From JADHLJ01 sp038116915 (GTDB lineage Bacteria > Pseudomonadota > Alphaproteobacteria > Thalassobaculales > Thalassobaculaceae): 44,814 bases of DNA. The stretch covers positions 1-44,814 of the forward strand of contig JAYOEU010000012.1 of assembly GCA_038116915.1 (NCBI GenBank), in the 5' to 3' direction. Positions 27,270-35,803 of this stretch are shown here, in pieces (position 1 is the stretch's first letter; each line of letters begins with the position of its first letter). A model generated the notes under the pieces. That model made no database searches, was not told the origin of the DNA, and saw nothing but the letters and a program-made list of their open reading frames with translations. Made by a program: the position numbers and the translations under genes.

Positions 27270-28595
27270 CTATCGTCCGATAAACCAGCCGAGCCGGCGC
27301 AGGCGCCAGAGGCTGAGACTTGTCTCGACCGCATAAGAAAACACCCAGGCGGCGACGCCCAATAGGCCGCCGTTCAGTTCCGGCCGGGTCAGGCTGATCG
27401 AAACCGCGGCGGCCGCCGTCGCGATCCTGAGCACGCCCGCGACCGCGAGCGAGGTGGTGGTCCGGGCCTTGGCGAGCAGTCCCCGGAACAGAGCCGCGCA
27501 GGCCCAGAAAGCCGACATCGTGAAGGCGGCGCCCATCGCCGGCTCGCAATAGCCGGCGAGCTCTGGCGTCAATCCCATGATACCGCGCAGGACGACATGA
27601 CGGAGCGGCGTCTCGAACAGTACGAGAGCCAGCACCGTGAAGCCGACGATCAGTTGCGCGGTGAAGACCAGCATCACCCTGACATCCTCCCGCCGCGTGA
27701 CCAGGGTTTGCGCGGATTGCGCGAGATTGCGCATCGGCGCCATCAGCAGGGAGACGAGGCCATGGATGATGCCGAACGCGGCGATCGCCAGCTCGGCTTC
27801 GTGCAGCCGACCGAGGAACAGGTTGATGGTGAAGATGACGCCCATCTCGGAGGAGGAATTGATGATCAGGGGCCAGGAGAACCCCCAATAGCCCCGGAAG
27901 CTGTCGCGGATCGAGCCGCCCGCCGGCAGAGCGGCCCAGAATTTCCAGGCGAAGAACCACGCAAAGACGGTTTCCGATGCCATGCAGAAGACCAGCGCCG
28001 CCGCGCCGACCGCCGCGCCCTCGATCCAGAGCGGCAGGATGAACAGAGAAAGGCTGAGCGAGGCGAGCCGCACGAAGGTGCTGGCGGTGATGATTATGGT
28101 CTTGCGGTTCATCATGAGCAGGGCGAAGGCGGTGCCCCGCAACAGCAGAACCGGCGGGCTCAGCGCAAGCATGGCGGTGGCCCACCGGGCTTCGAGCTGG
28201 CCTTGCGGGCTGAGACTGAACCAGCCGCCGAATATCATGTCCCCGAGGCCCGTGAACACGGTCAACATGGCGATGGTCCAGGGCACGGAAAGCACCATGG
28301 CCGTGAAACCGATCAGCCGTCCGAGATCCGCCCGGCTCTTCAGATAGGACAGGCTGAGCGCGACAATGACCTCGGTCGCGCTGGTGATCGCGAAATAGAA
28401 GGTGAAGCCGGCGTTGAACGCCGCCAGGGTCACGTCCGGCGTCGGCATTCGGGCGAGGAAGCCATGGATCACCGACTTCGAGATCATGTTGAGCTCGACC
28501 ATCAGCACCAGCGGCGCGAAGAACCGGTAACAGTCGGTCAGCCGCAGGGCGGGGCCGGTCGGTTCTGGTTCTGGTGCTGGCGAGGTCGTGGCCAC
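27270..28595 (-). CDS. Polytopic membrane protein, MATE/MOP-superfamily-like
   Basis: A 441-residue integral membrane protein with about 12 hydrophobic segments arranged as two similar halves. Each half begins with a motif of the YRFFAPLVLMVELNMISKS / WGFSWPLIINSSSEMGVIF type. This layout is that of the MOP exporter superfamily (MATE, flippases). The FxxPL...E pattern and the absence of standard MATE signatures recall the ANKH-like branch, but that is only an impression. The start is a GTG (28595) with a weak ribosome site; the first 15 residues are Pro/Glu-rich. It is followed upstream by a quinone oxidoreductase gene on the same strand (43-base gap). The transported substrate is unknown. 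Confidence 0.65.
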   Translation of the reverse strand: MATTSPAPEPEPTGPALRLTDCYRFFAPLVLMVELNMISKSVIHGFLARMPTPDVTLAAFNAGFTFYFAITSATEVIVALSLSYLKSRADLGRLIGFTAMVLSVPWTIAMLTVFTGLGDMIFGGWFSLSPQGQLEARWATAMLALSPPVLLLRGTAFALLMMNRKTIIITASTFVRLASLSLSLFILPLWIEGAAVGAAALVFCMASETVFAWFFAWKFWAALPAGGSIRDSFRGYWGFSWPLIINSSSEMGVIFTINLFLGRLHEAELAIAAFGIIHGLVSLLMAPMRNLAQSAQTLVTRREDVRVMLVFTAQLIVGFTVLALVLFETPLRHVVLRGIMGLTPELAGYCEPAMGAAFTMSAFWACAALFRGLLAKARTTTSLAVAGVLRIATAAAAVSISLTRPELNGGLLGVAAWVFSYAVETSLSLWRLRRLGWFIGR

Positions 28596-28638
28596 GGGCA
28601 GGCCTGTTCTGTTGTCTGCTTTGACGATCCGCCAAGGA

Positions 28639-29634
28639 TCAACGGCAGTCCAGCATGATCTTGCCGATATGCGCGCTGGATTCCATCAAGGCGTGCGCCG
28701 CGGCCGCCTCGGCCATGGGAAAGGTCTTGAACAGCACGGGCTTGATCGCCCCGCTTTCCAGCAGCGGCCAGACATGGGCGCGCAGATCCCGGGCGATCTC
28801 GGCTTTCTGCTCCACGGTCCGGGGACGCAGGGTCGAGCCGGTGAGGGTCAAGCGCAGGGTCAGCATCTTCAGGAAATTGAACTTTTCCACCACCGGCGGC
28901 TGCAGAAACGCAATCTGGCAGAGCCGGCCCTCGATATTCAGGCTGTCGACATTGCGCTGGGTATAGGAGCCGCCGACCATGTCGAGGATCACATCGGCGC
29001 GGCCGGAGGCCTTCATGACCGCCACGAAATCCTCCTCGCGGTAATTGATCGCCCGCTCGGCACCGAGCTCCTCGCAGACCTTGCATTTCTCGGGTGAGCC
29101 GGCGGTCGCGAAGACCCGGGCGCCGAAGGCCTTGGCCATCTGGATCGCCATGGTGCCGATGCCGCTGGAGCCGCCATGCACGAGAAAGATTTCCCCGGCC
29201 TTCAGGTGCCCGCGCATGAACACGTTGGCCCAGACCGTATAGCTGGTCTCGACCACGCTCGCGGCCTCCTCCAGGGTGTAGCCCTTGGGGATCGGAAGGC
29301 ATTGCGGCGCCGGCGCGGTGCAGTATTCCGCATAACCGCCGCCGGAGACCAGTGCGCAAGCCTCATCGCCGATCTTCCAGTCACCGGCGTTCGGGCCAAG
29401 CGCGACAATCGTGCCGGCGATCTCCAGACCAGGAATGTCCGAAGCGCCCGGCGGCGGCGGATAACCGCCGAGCCGCTGTTGGACGTCCGGCCGGTTGACG
29501 CCGGCATGGGAGACCCGGATCAGCACTTCGCCATCCCCTGGCAGCGGAACCGGACGTGTCGCCGGCTTCAGCCCCTCCGGCGGCCCGAAGGCTTCGATCT
29601 CGATGGCGGTCATGGTGTCGGGAAGGGAGGTCAT
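28639..29634 (-). CDS. NAD(P)H quinone oxidoreductase, zinc-free MDR family (PIG3-like)
   Basis: A 331-residue medium-chain reductase. The substrate domain has AGVNRPDVQQRLGGYPPPPG, then the family's DIPGLEIAGTIVALG. The cofactor domain has the Rossmann loop VHGGSSGIGTMAIQMAKAFG. There is no structural-zinc cysteine cluster, which fits the quinone-oxidoreductase branch, and the YPPPPG loop is typical of the PIG3-type TIGR02824 group. It reduces quinones or enones with NADPH. It shares the strand with the downstream membrane protein gene and is separated from the upstream DJ-1/PfpI gene by a repeat-containing gap. Confidence 0.92.
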   Translation of the reverse strand: MTSLPDTMTAIEIEAFGPPEGLKPATRPVPLPGDGEVLIRVSHAGVNRPDVQQRLGGYPPPPGASDIPGLEIAGTIVALGPNAGDWKIGDEACALVSGGGYAEYCTAPAPQCLPIPKGYTLEEAASVVETSYTVWANVFMRGHLKAGEIFLVHGGSSGIGTMAIQMAKAFGARVFATAGSPEKCKVCEELGAERAINYREEDFVAVMKASGRADVILDMVGGSYTQRNVDSLNIEGRLCQIAFLQPPVVEKFNFLKMLTLRLTLTGSTLRPRTVEQKAEIARDLRAHVWPLLESGAIKPVLFKTFPMAEAAAAHALMESSAHIGKIMLDCR

Positions 29635-29732
29635 TGTCGGCGTTCCTGGCGGTGGGGATAACGGTGAATGCTGCAGAAAGGATCGCCACGGACCGTTCAG
29701 TCGGCACCCCTTTTGCCGGTTAACCTACCTAA

Positions 29733-29842
29733 ACCGTCGCCCTGGCGAAAGGCAAGGCCACGCACGGGAAACAGCCGCCGGATCCTAGCCCGTCACGCTG
29801 CAATATCGGCGCTCGGCCCTGCCTTTCGCCAGGGCGACGGTA
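29733..29842. repeat. REP-like inverted pair, class A
   Basis: ACCGTCGCCCTGGCGAAAGG(CAAGGCC) at 29733-29759 is inverted to GGCCCTGCCTTTCGCCAGGG(CGACGGT) at 29815-29841, with only small differences. The pair occupies most of the 254-base gap between the oxidoreductase and DJ-1/PfpI genes, which has no other recognisable content. Confidence 0.8.
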
Positions 29843-29888
29843 ACAATTTTGTTTTGCCGTTGAACGACTGCGATCCGGGCTCGCCGGT

Positions 29889-30479
29889 TTACGCGAAGGG
29901 ATCGTTGTCCGGGTCGGCATTGCGGACATATTCCGCGCGTTTGGCGATGGTCTCCATGGCCTCGGCGCCGATCAGTTTTTCGATCAGCGCGAGGCTCATG
30001 TCTGTGCCCGCCGACACGCCGGAGGAGGTGAAGAACTTGCCGTCCTCGACCCAGCGGGCCTTGCGGATCCAGTTCACCTTCGGGCCCTGGGAGGTCACCC
30101 ACTTCCAGGCCATCTTGTTCGATGTCGCCCGTTTACCGTCGAGCGCGCCGGTTCCGGCGAGCATCGCTGAGCCCGTGCAGACCGTGGCGACCGTCTCGGC
30201 GCGCCTTGACTGTTCGGCGATCCAGCCGAGCAGGGTCTTGTTCTCCATGCCGGGGCGCGAGCCCATGCCGCCGGGGATCAGCAGGATGTCGAAGGCCTCG
30301 CGGGCGCCGAATGCCTCGTCCGGTTGGGTCTTGGGGCCGGGCGTCGCGGCGACCGGATCCATGGTTTCGGCGACGATGTGAATTTCGAACGCGTCGCGGT
30401 TGAGACCGAACATCTCCAGCGGACCGTAAAGGTCAAGGAGCTCGAAACCTGGGAAGACAAGGGCGCCGATGGTTTTCAT
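29889..30479 (-). CDS. DJ-1/PfpI family protein, isonitrile hydratase-like
   Basis: A 196-residue class-I glutamine-amidotransferase-like protein. The nucleophile is C101 in ATVCTGSAMLAGTG, followed by T102. An aspartate (D16, in ELLDLYGPLEMFG) lies in the N-terminal loop. Known isonitrile hydratases use a cysteine and threonine at exactly 101 and 102 and an aspartate at about 17, so hydration of an isonitrile to an N-substituted formamide is a reasonable reading. AraC-type amidase domains share the same pattern but here no DNA-binding domain is attached. It lies 42 bases after the EamA transporter gene on the same strand and may be co-transcribed. Confidence 0.8.
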   Translation of the reverse strand: MKTIGALVFPGFELLDLYGPLEMFGLNRDAFEIHIVAETMDPVAATPGPKTQPDEAFGAREAFDILLIPGGMGSRPGMENKTLLGWIAEQSRRAETVATVCTGSAMLAGTGALDGKRATSNKMAWKWVTSQGPKVNWIRKARWVEDGKFFTSSGVSAGTDMSLALIEKLIGAEAMETIAKRAEYVRNADPDNDPFA

Positions 30480-30521
30480 GGCCGGACGGTATCAGGCGTC
30501 GGAAGGCGCGGCAATGGCCGG

Positions 30522-31466
30522 TCAGCCGTTATTGCTCTCCCCCTCCTGCGCCTCGCGCCGGCGCTCGCGGGCAAGCTGGGCCTCGCGGTGCGTGACATAG
30601 GCGGTCGAGGCGAAGATCACCACGCCGCCGATCCAGGTCCAGATCGTCGGGACCTGGGCGAAAATGAAATAGGCCAGGAGCGCGATGATCGGCAGGCGGA
30701 TGAAGTCCAGCGGCTGGATCTGCGTTACCTCGGCAAGCTGGATCGCGCGCGTGTACATCAGATGCCCGAGCGTTCCGGCCCCCGCGAGGCCGATCAGCCA
30801 GAGCCAGATCAGCGGTTCCGGCCACTGCCAGTAGAACAGCGCCGGGATCAGTGACATCGGCGTCTGCAGCAGCACCATGTAGGTGACAATGGTCGCGGGC
30901 TGTTCGGTGGATGTCAGCTTTTTCACGATGATGATGGTGGCGGCGATGGTCACCGAGTTGAGCAGCGCCAGCAGGGCGCCGGGAGAGATCGCCTCGACGC
31001 CGGGCCGGATCACGATCAGCATGCCGATGAAGCCGATGGCCAGTGCGGTGATCCGCCTGATCCGCACGACCTCGCCAAGGAAGATCGCGGCCGCAATGGT
31101 GGCGAAAAGCGGCGCGGTGAAGCTCAATGCCGTCGCCTCGGCAAGCGGGATCAGGATCAGCGCCGTGAAGCCCGCGGTCATGCCGATGATGTTGAAGAAC
31201 GAGCGTAGGGCATAGAGGCCGATCCGCTTGGTCTTCATGACACCCGGTCCCTGACGCACCAGCCAGGGAACCATCATCAGCACCGCGAGAAAGTTGCGGA
31301 AGAAGACGACCTCGAACGCATGGAGCTGGGCCGCCGCGAGCTTAATGAACACACCCATGGAGGAGAAGAAGACCATCGCGCCGATCATCATCAGCGCGGC
31401 CTTCAAGGGCGCTCCCATCGGGAGCCGGGGCAAGGCGCCGGGGGCGGTGGGACCGGTTTCCGTCAC
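30522..31466 (-). CDS. EamA/RhaT (DMT superfamily) transporter
   Basis: A 314-residue inner-membrane protein with about ten hydrophobic helices in two EamA halves (first helix ALMMIGAMVFFSSMGVFIKL, with APLFATIAAAIFLGE ending the first half). This family exports metabolites such as amino acids or S-adenosylmethionine-like compounds, but the substrate cannot be read here. The GTG at 31466, with GGGGGG about 6 bases before it, is favoured over an ATG-like frame start at 31502 in the repeat region; an internal ATG (31418) is also possible. The C-terminus is a charged tail (RERRREAQEGE). It is the first gene of a likely pair with the DJ-1/PfpI gene. Confidence 0.9.
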   Translation of the reverse strand: MTETGPTAPGALPRLPMGAPLKAALMMIGAMVFFSSMGVFIKLAAAQLHAFEVVFFRNFLAVLMMVPWLVRQGPGVMKTKRIGLYALRSFFNIIGMTAGFTALILIPLAEATALSFTAPLFATIAAAIFLGEVVRIRRITALAIGFIGMLIVIRPGVEAISPGALLALLNSVTIAATIIIVKKLTSTEQPATIVTYMVLLQTPMSLIPALFYWQWPEPLIWLWLIGLAGAGTLGHLMYTRAIQLAEVTQIQPLDFIRLPIIALLAYFIFAQVPTIWTWIGGVVIFASTAYVTHREAQLARERRREAQEGESNNG

Positions 31467-31496
31467 TGAACGCCCCCCAAGGCAACGAAAGAAAAT

Positions 31497-31650
31497 CTGC
31501 ATCCCTGGCGGAAGCCAGGGCCCATTCCGTTCCTGCTTCCCGTTCCGTAGGTTGGTTCAGGATGGGCTCTCGGCTTTTCCACGGGTGATCCGCCGTTGGT
31601 CCGCCGAACAAATCTTGGAATGGATCCTGGCTTGCGCCAGGAATACGCTC
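31497..31650. repeat. REP-like inverted pair, class B
   Basis: GCATCCCTGGCGGAAGCCAG(GGCCCATTCCG) at 31499-31529 matches the complement of 31617-31644 (ATTCCTGGCGCAAGCCAGGA(TCCATTCC)). The units flank a 90-base spacer between the EamA gene and a luciferase-like gene. Confidence 0.75.
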
Positions 31651-31665
31651 CTGCCAAGTGACCGC

Positions 31666-32706
31666 CTATAGCACGGTCTCCGCCAAGAGCTGGAGCGCCT
31701 CGGGGGAACTGGTCCGGGCGATCAGGGTGTCCACATGCCGCTGTTTGGCCGCGGCCTTCCAGTCGGAGAGCTTTTCGACGATCCGGGCCTTGGGGCCGAC
31801 CAGGGCGACCTGATCGATCAGTTCCTGGGGCACCGCCGCCGCGGCCTCCGCGCGTTTGCCGTCCAGGAACAGATCCTGGATCTTGGTGGCTTCCGCCTCG
31901 AAGCCGATGCGTTTGGCGTAGTCGCAGTAGAAGTTCTTATCCCGCGCGCCCATGCCGCCGATATAGAACGCGACATTCTGGCGGACCGGACGGCTCGCGA
32001 CCTCCACATCGTCGTCGATATTGATGTAGCACATGGGCATCACGTCGAAATCCGACAAAGTGCGACCTTTGCCGGCCTTGTCGAATCCGGCTTGGATATG
32101 CGGGGCGAAGACATCGAAGCGGGTGGGGTCCATATAGATCGGGATGAAGCCGTCAACACACTCCGCCGCCGCCTTGACACCGGCGGGAGAGATCGCGCCG
32201 GTGACGATGCGCGTCTTCGGGTCGCCGTGCAGAATGCTCTTGAGCGGAATGCCGAGCCCGGTCGAGCCCTCGCCCTTGTAGGGGAACTGGTAGTGCTCGC
32301 CCTGGTGCTCCAGCGGGGCCTCGCGTTCCAGAATGTTGCGGATGATGGAGACATATTCGCGCAGCCGCGTCAGCGGCTTGCCGTAGGGCACGCCGTGCCA
32401 GCCCTCGACCACCTGCGGGCCGGACGGGCCGAGGCCGAGGATGAAGCGCCCGCCCGAGAGATGCGAGAGCGTTATCGCCGTCATCGCGGTCAAGGTAGGG
32501 GTCCGCGTCGTCATCTGGATGATGCCGGTGCCGACCTTGATCCGCGAGGTGCGGGCCAGCGCCCAGGCCGCCGGCGTCACCGCGTCATGACCCCAGCTTT
32601 CCGAGGTCCAGAGCGAGTCGAAGCCGAGATTTTCCGCTTCGGCGATCAGGTCCATGTTCATCGCGAATTTGGCGCCGTGGCCGCCGATGCTCAATCCCAG
32701 TTTCAT
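31666..32706 (-). CDS. LLM class oxidoreductase, probably F420-dependent
   Basis: A 346-residue luciferase-like protein from the ATG at 32706 (MKLGLSIGGHG); an upstream frame start at 32787 is rejected. Typical segments are LGFDSLWTSESWGHDAVTPAAW, a KVGTGIIQMTTRTPT strand and SGGRFILGLGPSGPQVVEGWHG. The last is the pattern of the F420-dependent branch known in mycobacteria and some proteobacteria. The cofactor could be F420 or FMN, and no F420-biosynthesis gene is in the window. It is divergent from another luciferase-like gene with 139 bases between the starts, so a shared control region is likely. The substrate is unknown. Confidence 0.87.
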   Translation of the reverse strand: MKLGLSIGGHGAKFAMNMDLIAEAENLGFDSLWTSESWGHDAVTPAAWALARTSRIKVGTGIIQMTTRTPTLTAMTAITLSHLSGGRFILGLGPSGPQVVEGWHGVPYGKPLTRLREYVSIIRNILEREAPLEHQGEHYQFPYKGEGSTGLGIPLKSILHGDPKTRIVTGAISPAGVKAAAECVDGFIPIYMDPTRFDVFAPHIQAGFDKAGKGRTLSDFDVMPMCYINIDDDVEVASRPVRQNVAFYIGGMGARDKNFYCDYAKRIGFEAEATKIQDLFLDGKRAEAAAAVPQELIDQVALVGPKARIVEKLSDWKAAAKQRHVDTLIARTSSPEALQLLAETVL

Positions 32707-32845
32707 CGCTTGTCTATCCTCCCGATGGACGCCGCCGGACAAACCGTGGCAGGCTCTCGGCCGACAGCATAGGAGCGCCGCCGGCAAAAGGCGACGCCGC
32801 AGATTGGTCCATCACGAGGGTGGGCGCTAAAGGGAGCGAGCGGCG

Positions 32846-33844
32846 ATGAAACTAGGCATGTACATGGCAACCCAGTGGCCGCGCGGCGCCGATCTCGGCC
32901 ATGAAGTCGCCAATCTCTGCGAGCAGACCCGGGTTGCGAAAGAGAACGGCTTCTCCTCGGTCCTGGTCGGCCAACACTTTCTGTCCGAGCCCCTGCAGAT
33001 GATCCAGGCGGAACCGCTGATCGCGCGTCTCGCGGCCGAGGGCGAGGGGATGGAGTTCGGCATCGCCATCGTGCTGCTGGCAATGCAGAACCCGGTGATC
33101 GTCGCCGAGTATGCGGCTTCCCTCGATTGGATCACCAACGGCAACTACATCCTCGGCGTCGGCGTCGGCTATCGCGAGGAAGAGTTCGAGGGGCTGGGCG
33201 TCAAGTTCGAGGACCGGCGCGAGCGTTTCGAGGAGGCGATACCGCTGATCCGCCGGCTCTGGACCGAGGAAAGGGTCGAGCATCGCGGCAAGCACTTCAC
33301 CGTCGGGAATCTAAGCGCCAGCATCCGTCCGAAACGTCCGGGCGGCCCGCCGATCTGGGTCGGCGGCGACATTCCGCCCGCCGTGCGCCGAGCCGCGCGC
33401 CTCGGCTGTCCCTGGGTGGTGCCGCCGACCATGCATTGGGACGACGCGGTGCATCGGATGGGCGTCTACAAGCAGGAGATGGCCAAGGCGGGGACCAGCA
33501 ATCCGCATGGCCAGCCGCTGATCCGCGAGGTCGCGATCGGGCCGACCAAGGAAGCGGCGATGGCGGCGGCGGGACCGTCGCTGCTGGCGAAATACGAGTC
33601 CTACGCCTCCTGGGGCCAGCATTCCGCCTCCCAGGGGCCGAGCCTTGCCGATCAGTTCGACGAGTTCTGCGCCAACCGCTTCATCATCGGCGATGAGGCC
33701 GAGGTGGCGGACGAGATCGCCCGCTACCGCGAGGAATTCGGGGTCGACCATTTCCTCGCCCGCGTGCAGTGGCCGGGCTTCGGTCAAGCCTGCGTTCTGG
33801 ACGCGGTCGAAAGGTTGGGAAGGGTGGCGGCGAAGCTGGGGTAA
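32846..33844 (+). CDS. LLM class flavin-dependent oxidoreductase
   Basis: A 332-residue luciferase-like protein, beginning MKLGMYMATQWPRG at an ATG with GGGAGCGAG a few bases upstream. Family landmarks are GFSSVLVGQHFLSEP (about 36-50), the ASLDWITNGNYILGVGVGYR motif (about 90-110) and GPPIWVGGDIPPAVRRAARLG. It is of the alkanal-monooxygenase-like type and not a copy of its divergent neighbour. The gene ends just before a REP-like pair. It belongs with the nearby Baeyer-Villiger-type and other flavin enzymes, in a region dense in oxidative catabolism. Confidence 0.9.
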   Translation: MKLGMYMATQWPRGADLGHEVANLCEQTRVAKENGFSSVLVGQHFLSEPLQMIQAEPLIARLAAEGEGMEFGIAIVLLAMQNPVIVAEYAASLDWITNGNYILGVGVGYREEEFEGLGVKFEDRRERFEEAIPLIRRLWTEERVEHRGKHFTVGNLSASIRPKRPGGPPIWVGGDIPPAVRRAARLGCPWVVPPTMHWDDAVHRMGVYKQEMAKAGTSNPHGQPLIREVAIGPTKEAAMAAAGPSLLAKYESYASWGQHSASQGPSLADQFDEFCANRFIIGDEAEVADEIARYREEFGVDHFLARVQWPGFGQACVLDAVERLGRVAAKLG

Positions 33845-33868
33845 GAGGACGGTTTCTCATAATTGAGC

Positions 33869-34016
33869 CGAATCCCCGACGGAAGTCGGGGCCGACGCCT
33901 GAGAATGATCCGCGCGACGGGTAGCAGAGCACTTTCATGGCGCTTTGAAATTGCTCGGCTATCTGTCGCTTGCCGCCGCTTGAGGCGTCGGCCCCGGCCT
34001 TCGCCGGGGATACGGA
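33869..34016. repeat. REP-like inverted pair, class C (about 150 bp element)
   Basis: GAATCCCCGACGGAAGTCGG(GGCCGACGCCTGAG) at 33870-33904 is the inverted partner of 33978-34014 (CTTGAGGCGTCGGCCCCGGC(CTTCGCCGGGGATACG)). The inner spacer shares words with that of the element at 43706-43853 (ACGGxTAGC, CGCTTGCCGxCG), so both are copies of one longer element. Confidence 0.85.
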
Positions 34017-34052
34017 AAACGTTAGGCAGATGTCCGACATGGACGCCGCGCC

Positions 34053-35642
34053 TCAACTGAACGCGAACCCCTTGTATCCGTCCGCGACAATTTCCTCGCA
34101 GCGCTCGCAATATTGCGGGTAGCCGCCGAGATAGGGCATGAAGACCCGTGCCTTGCCCTCGACATTGGCGCCGATATACCAGCTGTCGGTGGTTCCCTTG
34201 AGGCCGACATTGCCGACCTCCTGCACATGCTCCCACCAGTCCCTTTCGGCATCCGGCGTTGCTTCGATGCAGCGGTAGTTGCGCGTGTTCATGTAGCCGA
34301 TGCAATCGGCGATCCAGTTCACGTGCTGCTCGATGGTCGGCAGCATATTGGTGAAGACCGACGGGCTGCCGGGGCCGGTGACGGTGAACAGGTTGGGAAA
34401 ATCCGCCATGGCGAGCCCGAGATAGCTGCTCGGCCCGCCGGCCCAGCGCTCCCGCAGCCGGGCGCCGCCGCGGCCCCGGATATCGACATTCATGATCGCG
34501 CCGGTCATCGCATCGAAGCCGGTGGCGATGACCAGGGCGTCGACCTCCACGGTCTCGCCCTTCACGCGCACCGAATTTGCCGTGATTTCCTCGAACGGCT
34601 GGTCCTTCAGATCGATCAGCGCGACATTGTCACGGTTGAAGGTCGCGTAATAGCCGGTATCGACGCAGAGCCGCTTGGCGCCGATGATGTTTTTCGGACA
34701 GAGCTTGTCGGCGATCTTCGGGTCCTTGACGATCTCGCGGATCTTGCGGCGCACGAAATTCGCCGGCACATCGTTGGCGCGCTGGCTCAGCATTGCGTCC
34801 CCGAAAGCGCCCATGAAGATGAGCCCGCCTTTTTGCCAACGCTCCTCGTAAGCCGCCTCGCGTTCCTCCGGTGTTGCCTCCAAGACCGAGCCTGGATTGA
34901 AGACCGCGTGGATTCCAGGCGGCGTCTTGGCGGCTTCGGCCCGGAACTCGGCATAGCGGGCCTTGACGGACTTCACGTATTCAAGGTCCAGCGGAGCGTT
35001 GCGCGCCGGGATCGAGTAGTTCGCGGTGCGTTGGAACACCGTCAGCCGCGCGGCCTGCTCGGCGATGCGGGGGATCGACTGGATGGCGGAGGAACCGGTG
35101 CCGATCACCGCCACGCGCTTGCCGGTAAAATCGACCGGCTCATGCGGCCACTCTCCGGTGTGATAGACCGGGCCTGCAAAGCTCTTCAGGCCTTTCAGAT
35201 CCGGCTTATGCGGCACCGACAGGCACCCCGTCGCCATCACGAACATCCGCGCGGTCCATGTGGCGCCATCCTCCGCTTTCAGAGTCCACTCGTTGGAGGC
35301 CTCATCGTAAGCCGCGGAATGGACACGGGTGTTGAACCGGATGTCCGGCCGCAAACCGTAACGGTCGGCGACATGTTCGGCGTATTTCAGGATCTCCGGT
35401 TGGGTCGCGTAGCGCTCGCTCCATTCCCATTCCTGTTGGAGCGCGTCGTCGAACTGGTAGGAGTACTGGATGCTCTCAATGTCGCAGCGCGCGCCGGGAT
35501 AGCGGTTCCAGTACCAGGTGCCGCCGACGCCGGAGCCGGCTTCCAGCACGACCGTCGGCACGCCCATGCCGCGCAGACGGTGCAGCAGATACATCCCGGC
35601 AAACCCGGCGCCGATGATGGCGACTTCCGTACGGTTTTCCAT
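34053..35642 (-). CDS. Flavin-containing Baeyer-Villiger-type monooxygenase
   Basis: A 529-residue FAD/NADPH monooxygenase. The FAD loop is GAGFAG (11-16) and the NADPH loop is GTGSSA (181-186). Between them is the fingerprint F-x-G-x-x-x-H-x-x-x-W-P, here FAGPVYHTGEWP at 155-166, which defines type I Baeyer-Villiger monooxygenases. The GVGGTWYWNRYPGARCD segment is typical of cyclohexanone-monooxygenase relatives. Such enzymes insert oxygen next to a ketone to give an ester or lactone. The gene is divergent from a phytanoyl-CoA dioxygenase-like gene (161-base gap). The ketone substrate is unknown, but cyclic or terpenoid ketones are common. Confidence 0.93.
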   Translation of the reverse strand: MENRTEVAIIGAGFAGMYLLHRLRGMGVPTVVLEAGSGVGGTWYWNRYPGARCDIESIQYSYQFDDALQQEWEWSERYATQPEILKYAEHVADRYGLRPDIRFNTRVHSAAYDEASNEWTLKAEDGATWTARMFVMATGCLSVPHKPDLKGLKSFAGPVYHTGEWPHEPVDFTGKRVAVIGTGSSAIQSIPRIAEQAARLTVFQRTANYSIPARNAPLDLEYVKSVKARYAEFRAEAAKTPPGIHAVFNPGSVLEATPEEREAAYEERWQKGGLIFMGAFGDAMLSQRANDVPANFVRRKIREIVKDPKIADKLCPKNIIGAKRLCVDTGYYATFNRDNVALIDLKDQPFEEITANSVRVKGETVEVDALVIATGFDAMTGAIMNVDIRGRGGARLRERWAGGPSSYLGLAMADFPNLFTVTGPGSPSVFTNMLPTIEQHVNWIADCIGYMNTRNYRCIEATPDAERDWWEHVQEVGNVGLKGTTDSWYIGANVEGKARVFMPYLGGYPQYCERCEEIVADGYKGFAFS

Positions 35643-35803
35643 GTCGGTGCGGTCCTTCGAGCAGAAAGTGGTCGGGTTCCCGCGATCCTAAGCGTTCGGA
35701 AGACGGCATTCCAGTACCCGGTCCGTTGCACTCCCGTGCATTCTGGACAGGGTCTCGCGCCGGCGGGATACTGGAGCCCGGCAGTCAGGTCACCGGAGGC
35801 ACC

